Source of the DNA: Oscillospiraceae bacterium
GTDB taxonomy: Bacteria; Bacillota; Clostridia; Oscillospirales; Oscillospiraceae
Assembly (NCBI GenBank): GCA_020025515.1
Contig: JAHHRZ010000002.1
Span: 158,059-222,058, forward strand
Length of the DNA stretch: 64,000 nucleotides
Direction of reading: 5' to 3'
This document shows, in pieces, positions 58,000 through 64,000 of the stretch. How positions within the stretch are numbered: the stretch's first letter is position 1; each line of letters opens with the position of its first letter. The position numbers were made by a program, and so were the translations under genes. The notes under the pieces were generated by a model that saw only the letters and a program-made list of their open reading frames with translations, had not been told where the DNA came from and made no database searches.

Positions 58000-59229
58000 A
58001 TGACGGAGCCTGTATATTCTTCTGTCACTAGAACACGAAGGCCCAGAAAAAGACGAAGACAAGCAATCAATCGACTGGGACTTCTGATTTTGCTGGTAGC
58101 AGTCCTGCTGGCATTTTCCTGGTATCAATATAAAGGAGGGACGCAGTCGGCACCGCGCACAGAACCCTTTGTGGCAGCGGCGGTGGGAGACACCATTACC
58201 ATTACTGCCGGTGGCGACATCAATATTTCCAATGCACTCTTAGAAAATGCCTGGCAATCCGACGGTACATATGACTTTGCTGCCATGCTGCTGGGTGTGG
58301 CCCCGCTTTTGGGAAAGTCTGATCTTACGGTGGTGGATGCAGAGACCAATTTTTGTGGAGCACCCTATGATGGGGAGAACCACAAAGCACCGGAGGCGTT
58401 GCTGAAGGATTTGGGACAGGTGGGCGTGGATTTGATTCAGACTTCCAATACCATGAGTATTTATAATGGAGCAGACGGGCTGAAATCTACCATAGAACAT
58501 GTCAAGCAGGCTGGGCTGATTCCCGTGGGTACCTTTGCAAGCTCTCAGGATTGGCAGGAACAGAAGGGGTTCACCATGGTAGAAGCCAAGGGCTTTCGGA
58601 TTGCCTTTGTGTCCTTTACCAAGGGATTGGGAAATATGAGTCTGCCGGAGGGATGCGAAAACAGCGTAAACCTTCTATATAAGGATTACAACACTACCTA
58701 TCAGGAGGTAAATCAGGAGGGCATCCGGGAAGTATTGAGCTTGGTACAGAAAGAAAATCCTGATATTACCATTGCGCTTCTGCACTGGGGCAGTGAATAT
58801 GACGAAGAAATCAGCCGAACCCAGAAGGAAATTGAAACGTTAATGCTGGACGGTGGCGTAGATGCCATCATTGGCACCCATCCCCATCTGGTAGGAGCCA
58901 TATCAGAGAAGGAACACACCCTGACAGCTTACAGCTTGGGAAATCTTCTGTCTGTGGATGAGAACCCCGGTACCCAGCAGGGGATGATTTTGAATCTGGA
59001 ATTCACCAAAGAGTCAGACGGAACCAAACTGACAGGCTGGAGCTATGATCCCATTTATTTGGCAGATAAAACCCAGACGGCTTCGGGGAAATATGAGATT
59101 TTGGACACCAAAAAGGAAATTTCGATCTATGAGACGGAGTATATTTACCGGGTCAGGGAAGAATTGTATCAGTCTTTGTTAAAATCGGTGGAGCAGATTC
59201 AGTCTCTGATTGTGTTAAAAGAGGAATAA
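58000..59229 (+). CDS. CapA-family metallophosphatase-like membrane protein
   Basis: The 409-residue protein has a basic N-terminus, one transmembrane helix (residues about 25-42) and an extracellular CapA (PGA_cap) domain with GGDINIS, LLHWGSEYD, IIGTHPHLVGA and SLGNLL. CapA proteins act in poly-gamma-glutamate synthesis or wall modification, but most are uncharacterised. The family motif A-N-N-H is here SNTMSIYNG, losing the second Asn and the His, so catalytic ability is doubtful. No capB or capC is adjacent. It ends at a strong terminator. Confidence 0.8.
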   Translation: MTEPVYSSVTRTRRPRKRRRQAINRLGLLILLVAVLLAFSWYQYKGGTQSAPRTEPFVAAAVGDTITITAGGDINISNALLENAWQSDGTYDFAAMLLGVAPLLGKSDLTVVDAETNFCGAPYDGENHKAPEALLKDLGQVGVDLIQTSNTMSIYNGADGLKSTIEHVKQAGLIPVGTFASSQDWQEQKGFTMVEAKGFRIAFVSFTKGLGNMSLPEGCENSVNLLYKDYNTTYQEVNQEGIREVLSLVQKENPDITIALLHWGSEYDEEISRTQKEIETLMLDGGVDAIIGTHPHLVGAISEKEHTLTAYSLGNLLSVDENPGTQQGMILNLEFTKESDGTKLTGWSYDPIYLADKTQTASGKYEILDTKKEISIYETEYIYRVREELYQSLLKSVEQIQSLIVLKEE

Positions 59230-59272
59230 AAAAATACCAACTGAGTTCCCTTGGGAGTCAGTTGGTATTTTT
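59227..59272. terminator. Bidirectional terminator between capA-like and antiporter genes
   Basis: A long stem AAAAATACCAACTGA/TCAGTTGGTATTTTT spans about 59229-59272 with T tracts on both strands, between convergent genes. Confidence 0.9.
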
Positions 59273-59313
59273 GATTCACAGGAAAAACGGAGAATAAAAT
59301 AGAGAGTGAAAAC

Positions 59314-60591
59314 TTATCGTGCGGTGGCCCGGCTCATATCCCGATGATCCGGTTTGGGTTGGATATCACCGGCCTTTGTCAGAGCATTTTTGGTGAGAAT
59401 GGGACCAACCAGTTCATAGATCAAAACGGAGAAGAGGATGATATCCCGAATAATCCGCCCTTCTGCCCCCATCTCAGCGGCTACGGTAACGGACATACCC
59501 AGGGCCACACCGGCTTGAGGAAGAAGGGTAATACCCAAATACTTACAGACATTTGTGTCACACTTGGTGATCCGGGCACCAAGGTGTGCGCCCAGGATCT
59601 TACCGGCGGAGCGGGAAACAATATAGGCAATACCAATGCCGACAATGGCAAATTCCATAAATACGCTCAGATCCAACTCAGCTCCGGACATCACAAAAAA
59701 CAGGACATATAAAGGTGCGGTCCAGCGCTCCACCTTAAACATGATGTCCTCGGAAAAGTCGCACAGATTGCAGAACACACTGCCCACCATCATGCAAACC
59801 AGCAGGGGGGAGAAGCCAATGGAAATATCATCGGTAATGGAGAAATGCAGTTTAGAAAGACCCGCGGCCAGAAAAACAAAGGTCACAGCAATACTCATTC
59901 TCTTGGAGTTGGATTCAAAAAGCCGGGCAATCACGGAGAAAACATAGCCGATCACAGCACCCAGAAGGATGGAGCCCACAATCTCCAACAGGGGATTCAG
60001 GACAATGGACAAGATGCTCAGAGCGCCTGAATTCATTGTTTTGGCAATCCCAAAGGAGATGGCAAAAACCACAAGGCCTACGGCATCGTCCAACGCAACG
60101 ACGGGCAGTAAAATGTCAGTCAGGGGACCTTTGGCTTTGTACTGGTTTACGACCATCATGGTGGCGGCAGGGGCGGTAGCGGTTGCAATGGCACCCAGAA
60201 CAATACAGGTGGAAACAGGAAGCTTGCTGCCAAGAACAAGGTGCAGCAGAATCAGCGTCACATCTACAAAGAAGGTGGCAGACAATGCCTGAATGATTGC
60301 TACAACGGTGGCTTGTTTGCCGGTTTTGCGAAGTTGAGAGAGCCGGAATTCGTTGCCCATGGCAAAGGCAATGAAACCCAGCGCAACATCACCCACCAGG
60401 CTGAACTGTGCGACCTTTTCAAAGGAAGGAAAGCCCAGACCGTCGATTCCCAGACGCCCAAGGAAGCAGGGACCGATTAACACACCGGCAATCAGATAGG
60501 AAGTGACCGCAGGCAGATGCCAGCGTTTCACCAGACGGGACAGCATAAGACCGCAAAGTAGCGCAAACGCAATGGTAATAAGAGTTTCCAT
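59314..60591 (-). CDS. Cation:proton antiporter (CPA2/Kef-like membrane domain)
   Basis: The 425-residue protein has about 12 transmembrane helices and the CPA2 pattern (HLPAVTSYLIAGVLIGPC near the N-terminus, ATATAPAATMMVV and ALDDAVGLVVF for the ion-binding region). These proteins exchange Na+ or K+ for H+. No soluble TrkA-N/RCK domain follows, so it is the membrane part only. The start at the ATG at 60589-60591 has AGAGG upstream; the earlier in-frame ATG has none. It is transcribed against replication here and convergent with the CapA-like gene. Confidence 0.88.
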   Translation of the reverse strand: METLITIAFALLCGLMLSRLVKRWHLPAVTSYLIAGVLIGPCFLGRLGIDGLGFPSFEKVAQFSLVGDVALGFIAFAMGNEFRLSQLRKTGKQATVVAIIQALSATFFVDVTLILLHLVLGSKLPVSTCIVLGAIATATAPAATMMVVNQYKAKGPLTDILLPVVALDDAVGLVVFAISFGIAKTMNSGALSILSIVLNPLLEIVGSILLGAVIGYVFSVIARLFESNSKRMSIAVTFVFLAAGLSKLHFSITDDISIGFSPLLVCMMVGSVFCNLCDFSEDIMFKVERWTAPLYVLFFVMSGAELDLSVFMEFAIVGIGIAYIVSRSAGKILGAHLGARITKCDTNVCKYLGITLLPQAGVALGMSVTVAAEMGAEGRIIRDIILFSVLIYELVGPILTKNALTKAGDIQPKPDHRDMSRATAR

Positions 60592-60754
60592 AACAGACAA
60601 TGCCTCTTTTCTCATGTAAAGTTTTGAACGATGCCATTATAGCATGAATTTCAAAAGATACAAGGACAAAAATTCACAAAAATTCAAACATTCATTTCTT
60701 TTATTCTTTCAATTCGTTCCCTCAAAGGCAGACGGAAGGAATTGCGGGTCGCAG

Positions 60755-60783
60755 TTGACGAATGGAGCAAATTTCGTTATAAT
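60755..60783 (+). promoter_or_regulatory. Promoter of the LOG-DUF523-GH25 operon
   Basis: TTGACG (60755-60760) and TATAAT (60778-60783) with a 17-nt spacer, 78 nt before the LOG gene. Confidence 0.8.
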
Positions 60784-60860
60784 TGAGAAAAAATTATGCA
60801 GTAGATGAATGAATCGTGGTATTTATTTTGGGAAAAGATCCGATATGCATGGGAGGAACT

Positions 60861-61409
60861 ATGGTGAATGTATGTGTATATGGAGCGGCAAGTCAGAAAA
60901 TCCATCCAGACTATCTGAAAGAGGCACAGCAGCTGGGCAGGCTTATAGGACAAGCCGGCCTGGGGCTGGTGTTTGGCGGCGGCGCCACCGGCATGATGGG
61001 GGCCTGCGCCGGAGCAGCGCATCAGGTTGGAGGAAGGATCATCGGCATTGCGCCCCATTTTTTCAATCAGGAAGGGGTGTTGTTCCCTCACTGCACGGAA
61101 ATGATTTTTACAGACACCATGCGTCAGCGGAAAGAAAAAATGGAGCTTTTGTCCGAGGCTTTTATCATGACTCCGGGCGGCATTGGAACCATGGAAGAAT
61201 TTTTTGAAATTCTGACCTTAAAGCAGCTTGGCAGAATGAACAAGCCCATTGCGGTGCTCAATACCAAGGGATATTATGACTCCCTCAAGGACTTGTTGCA
61301 CCATTGTGTGGAGCAGGATTTTCTGGAGCCGGAGGGACTGGAGCTGTTTCAGATGTACGGAAGCCCTCAGGAGCTGATGCAGGACATGTGCAAGGAGCTG
61401 AGAATATGA
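60861..61409 (+). CDS. LOG-family protein (nucleotide 5'-monophosphate phosphoribohydrolase type)
   Basis: The 182-residue protein carries the LOG motif PGGIGTMEEFFE and an N-terminal Rossmann segment (GLVFGGGATGMMGACA). LOG enzymes release free bases such as cytokinins from riboside monophosphates; in bacteria the biological role is often unknown. GGAGG lies 4 nt before the ATG at 60861, and the next codon is GTG with better spacing, so the start may be one codon later. Its stop overlaps the DUF523 start (ATGA). Confidence 0.9.
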   Translation: MVNVCVYGAASQKIHPDYLKEAQQLGRLIGQAGLGLVFGGGATGMMGACAGAAHQVGGRIIGIAPHFFNQEGVLFPHCTEMIFTDTMRQRKEKMELLSEAFIMTPGGIGTMEEFFEILTLKQLGRMNKPIAVLNTKGYYDSLKDLLHHCVEQDFLEPEGLELFQMYGSPQELMQDMCKELRI

Positions 61410-61834
61410 AAATTCTGGTCAGTGCCTGCCTGTTGGGGGCAAATTGCAAATATAACGGAGGAAATAATCTTTGTCCTGAGGTTCTGGATTTGCAAAACAG
61501 TCATACGCTGATCCCGGCCTGTCCCGAGCAGCTGGGAGGACTTCCTACTCCTCGTCCCCCGGCGGAGAGAAATGGGGAGCGGGTGATTACCTGCGAGGGG
61601 GCGGATGTTACCCAAGCCTACCAAAGAGGTGCAGAGGAGACCGTAGCCCTGGCAAAACGGCTTGGCGTTCAATGTGCCATTTTGAAGGCCAGAAGCCCGG
61701 CTTGCGGCTGCGGCGCCATCTATGACGGCAGTTTCATTCATCGGGTCGTTTCCGGGCGTGGTGTGGCTGCACAGCTTATGGAAGAGGCAGGGATTCCTGT
61801 TCATACGGAAGAAACTCTGCCAAAAGAACTGTAA
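61406..61834 (+). CDS. DUF523 protein
   Basis: The 142-residue protein matches DUF523 (MKILVSACLLGANCKYNGGN at the N-terminus, PACPEQLGGLPTPR, LKARSPACGCG). The several Cys residues suggest iron-sulfur or metal binding, but the activity is unknown. It overlaps the LOG stop by 4 nt, so it is translationally coupled, and the GH25 gene follows after 14 nt. Confidence 0.88.
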   Translation: MKILVSACLLGANCKYNGGNNLCPEVLDLQNSHTLIPACPEQLGGLPTPRPPAERNGERVITCEGADVTQAYQRGAEETVALAKRLGVQCAILKARSPACGCGAIYDGSFIHRVVSGRGVAAQLMEEAGIPVHTEETLPKEL

Positions 61835-61848
61835 ACCAAGGAGGACTC

Positions 61849-62667
61849 ATGAAAATTTTGAAATGGAACATTCGGCGTTCTGACTTGATTCTGGGAAGTG
61901 TCCTGTGTTTTCTGCTTCTCACAGGGCTGATCGTATTTTTTGTTGGACAGGAGCGGGAGGAGCCCCTTACCATGATGCAGCTGGCCATCAATCCGTATGA
62001 GGAGTCCTCTTTTTATCGGGAGGGGGAGTTTATTCGCTGTACCCAGGTGGAGACAAAGACGGGGGTGGATGTATCTTCTCATCAGGACAAAATTGACTGG
62101 CAGGCCGTAAAAGAGGCCGGAGTAGACTATGCCATGATTCGAGTGGGTTGGCGTGGTTATACAGAAGGCGGACTCAATGTGGACACCACCGCCCTGGAAA
62201 ATTTGAAGGGAGCCACGGAAGCAGGACTTCCTGTAGGGGTCTACCTCTATTCTCAGGCCATTACTGTGGAGGAAGCCAGAGAAGAGGCAAAATTGGTTCT
62301 GGATGTGATTCAGGATTGGAAAATCACTTATCCCGTGGTCTACGACTGGGAATGGATTGGCGGCGATGCAAGAACGGTAAATGTGGACAGCAGAATCGTT
62401 ACAGACTGTACGATGGCTTTTTGTGAGGAAATTGAAAAGGCCGGATACAGACCTGCGGTCTATTTTAATCAGGATTTGGCCGACAGACTGTTCCATTTGG
62501 AAGAATTGCAGAATTATGATTTCTGGCTGGCACAGTATGAAGATGCCATGACCTTTCCTTATAATGCAGAAATGTGGCAGTATAGCTGCACTGCAACCGT
62601 CCCCGGAATTCAGGGAGAAGTGGATCTCAATATGAGTTTTAAAAATTATGAGAGCACTGAAAAATAG
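61849..62667 (+). CDS. GH25 lysozyme-like protein with N-terminal membrane anchor
   Basis: The 272-residue protein has one transmembrane helix (residues about 14-34), then a GH25 muramidase domain with GVDVSSHQDKIDW at its start and the acid-pair segment PVVYDWEW. GH25 enzymes cleave the MurNAc-GlcNAc bond of peptidoglycan. The membrane anchor and lack of binding repeats suggest a resident wall-remodelling enzyme rather than a secreted lytic one. It is the last gene of the operon, ending at a bidirectional terminator. Confidence 0.88.
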   Translation: MKILKWNIRRSDLILGSVLCFLLLTGLIVFFVGQEREEPLTMMQLAINPYEESSFYREGEFIRCTQVETKTGVDVSSHQDKIDWQAVKEAGVDYAMIRVGWRGYTEGGLNVDTTALENLKGATEAGLPVGVYLYSQAITVEEAREEAKLVLDVIQDWKITYPVVYDWEWIGGDARTVNVDSRIVTDCTMAFCEEIEKAGYRPAVYFNQDLADRLFHLEELQNYDFWLAQYEDAMTFPYNAEMWQYSCTATVPGIQGEVDLNMSFKNYESTEK

Positions 62668-62671
62668 AAAG

Positions 62672-62712
62672 AGCCTGTCTTTGAGAGATGTCCCAAAGAC
62701 AGGCTTTCTTTA
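62672..62712. terminator. Bidirectional terminator between GH25 and the TIGR00300 gene
   Basis: A perfect 12-bp stem AGCCTGTCTTTG/CAAAGACAGGCT (62672-62683 and 62694-62705) followed by TTCTTT on the plus side, between convergent genes. Confidence 0.85.
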
Positions 62713-62731
62713 TGTAATGATAGAGAAGAAT

Positions 62732-63820
62732 TTACAGGCCCAGGCCCTTTGCCAGATTCACAACAAAGTCCTGCACATTGGTGACGATGCCCTTGGCGGA
62801 CAGGCTGCCCCGGTCGGCCAGCTTGTTTACCACAAACTCGGCGATGTCAACGCAGTAGAAATAAATCTGACGGACCGTTCCATCGGGCATAACACGGAAA
62901 GAGGGGGTCATGTTGCCGGTGGCAATGGTATGGAGCATGGTGGCCATGCAGATGACGGTGGTAGCACCACGAACCTGGTCACGCATGCAGTCCTGTGCTT
63001 CATATACGTTGGCATGGACGCAGGGCAGGGGGCCGTCATCACGAATGGAGCCGCCCAGTACATAAGGAATGTGGTTTTTCTCCAGAGAATAGATAATGCC
63101 GTTGTCGATGTTCTCTTCCTCAATGAACTTGGCCACGGAACCGTGGTAGCGGACACGGTTCAGCAAATCCAGATGGTTATAGTGCCCATTGGGCTGGTTC
63201 TTGGTAGTGTAGATGTTCTGACCCAGGGCGGTATTGAGGTAAGCACCTTCCAGATCGTGAGTAGCCAGGGCATTTCCGGCCAAAACGGCATGGACATAGC
63301 CGTTATCTACCAGCTTTGCAAAGGCGTTTCTGGCATCATAGTCAAAGGCAAAGGCAGGGCCCATTACCCAGACAATCTTGCCATGGTCACGATCGTGGCG
63401 GAGCAGCTCATAGATTTCGTCATAATCCTTAGAAAATGCGGTTTCACGGGACCGGTTCTGCCGGAAGGCAAATACATCCTGTTCCTCGGTTACTTCCTTG
63501 AATCCGTCAGGGTGGACAAAGATGCCGTCCTCACAGTTCTCGGTACGGCCGGTAAAGACCAGTTCACCCTGTTTCAGAACACGGAACTCTTTTACATAGA
63601 TGACACCGTTGTCATACACGGGAACACAGTCCATCCGGCTTTCTTTTGCCATGATCCACTGACCGTCTACCTTAAAATACTCAGGGAAAATACTCATGGC
63701 GTGGTAATTCATGGGGGCTACGCCATCCTTGGGGCAGGGCTCCATAACGGCGTTGGGGGCATTCAGGAACCGCTCCTGAGAAAAATCGGGGGCTGTATAG
63801 GGTCGCAGGGCAAAGCTCAT
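62732..63820 (-). CDS. TIGR00300-type protein, ornithine cyclodeaminase-like
   Basis: The 362-residue protein matches the LOR/SDH-associated conserved family (TIGR00300): KIVWVMGPAFAFDYDARNAF, VHAVLAGNALATHDLEGA, YVLGGSIRDDGPLPC. This family is known from cyanobacterial and archaeal arginine catabolism, where related domains convert ornithine to proline. Some databases call it a nickel-pincer-nucleotide-dependent ornithine cyclodeaminase; I recall that name but cannot verify it. If right, a nickel cofactor would tie in with the nickel-type genes at 2.7-3.3 kb. AAAGGAG lies 8 nt before the ATG. It is encoded against replication. Confidence 0.75.
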   Translation of the reverse strand: MSFALRPYTAPDFSQERFLNAPNAVMEPCPKDGVAPMNYHAMSIFPEYFKVDGQWIMAKESRMDCVPVYDNGVIYVKEFRVLKQGELVFTGRTENCEDGIFVHPDGFKEVTEEQDVFAFRQNRSRETAFSKDYDEIYELLRHDRDHGKIVWVMGPAFAFDYDARNAFAKLVDNGYVHAVLAGNALATHDLEGAYLNTALGQNIYTTKNQPNGHYNHLDLLNRVRYHGSVAKFIEEENIDNGIIYSLEKNHIPYVLGGSIRDDGPLPCVHANVYEAQDCMRDQVRGATTVICMATMLHTIATGNMTPSFRVMPDGTVRQIYFYCVDIAEFVVNKLADRGSLSAKGIVTNVQDFVVNLAKGLGL

Positions 63821-63939
63821 GATAATCGCTCCTTTGTGTAATATGTAGTATAGCATGTGGATTTTCATGTCCTGAATGTATACTATCACACAAAGCAGGT
63901 ATTGTAAACAAGAATTCCCGCCAAGGGGAAAATGGAATT

Positions 63940-64000
63940 CAAAAAAGACCGGAAAAAAGTCGAAAAAAAGTAAAAAAGGGGGTTGACATTTTCTGTGGGT
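63940..64000 (+). promoter_or_regulatory. A-rich tract and -35 box at the right edge
   Basis: A-runs between 63942 and 63978 are followed by TTGACA at 63983-63988; the -10 box would lie beyond the window. The arrangement resembles an UP element plus -35 of a strong promoter, as seen ahead of rRNA operons. The gene served is not visible. Confidence 0.5.

Overview
The window is bacterial chromosomal DNA of moderately high GC from an anaerobic, endospore-forming Clostridia. Gene content and protein style best fit the Oscillospiraceae/Ruminococcaceae group (Oscillibacter, Flavonifractor, Lawsonibacter or Dysosmobacter-like); that placement is inference. Supporting evidence: an Rnf complex (rnfC, rnfD), sporulation genes yabP, yabQ and ytvI, Firmicutes-type recF/yaaA/jag/yidC/divIC genes, sigma-A promoters with near-consensus boxes, and peptide-fermentation genes. 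No mobile element, CRISPR array, rRNA or tRNA gene was recognised.

The dominant feature is the replication origin. dnaA lies at 36768-38081 on the minus strand. The dnaA-dnaN gap holds DnaA boxes, a G/C spacer and a run of TAG trinucleotides that look like a DnaA-trio unwinding element; another perfect DnaA box lies upstream of dnaA. Genes left of the origin are almost all on the minus strand and most genes from 43 kb rightwards are on the plus strand, so both arms are mainly co-directional with replication.

Left arm (38 kb down to 1): dnaA-dnaN-yaaA-recF-gyrB-gyrA-mnmG, an ADP-ribosylglycohydrolase-like gene with altered metal-site motifs, a small plus-strand CsoR-type metal-sensor pair, pta, lepA-hemW, an ACT-domain regulator, ytvI, nrdR, a DUF3048 lipoprotein, the rpmH-rnpA-yidD-yidC-jag operon, a short aspartokinase without ACT domains, guaB, lspA-rluD, yabP-yabQ-divIC-S1 protein, an SDR gene with rpiB, a His-rich/CooT-like nickel pair, and rnfC-rnfD running off the left edge. 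The rpmH operon sits 22 kb from dnaA on the same arm rather than directly across the origin as in Bacillus.

Right arm: a second YitT gene, then a 6-phosphogluconolactonase-like gene, an APH-like kinase and a YheO-type regulator on the minus strand, divergent from a 15-kb plus-strand peptide-utilisation island. The island encodes an oligopeptide ABC importer (oppB, C, D, F and the binding lipoprotein), M29, M3 and M24 peptidases, two amidohydrolases, an iron-type alcohol dehydrogenase and a ribulose-phosphate-epimerase-like barrel. The peptidase set suggests import and full hydrolysis of proline-containing peptides; the dehydrogenase, epimerase-like protein, kinase and lactonase suggest that a non-amino-acid moiety may also be processed. 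After it come a CapA-like protein, a cation:proton antiporter, a LOG-DUF523-GH25 operon and a TIGR00300-type ornithine-cyclodeaminase-like gene. The right edge carries an A-rich tract and TTGACA that may begin a strong, perhaps rRNA, promoter.
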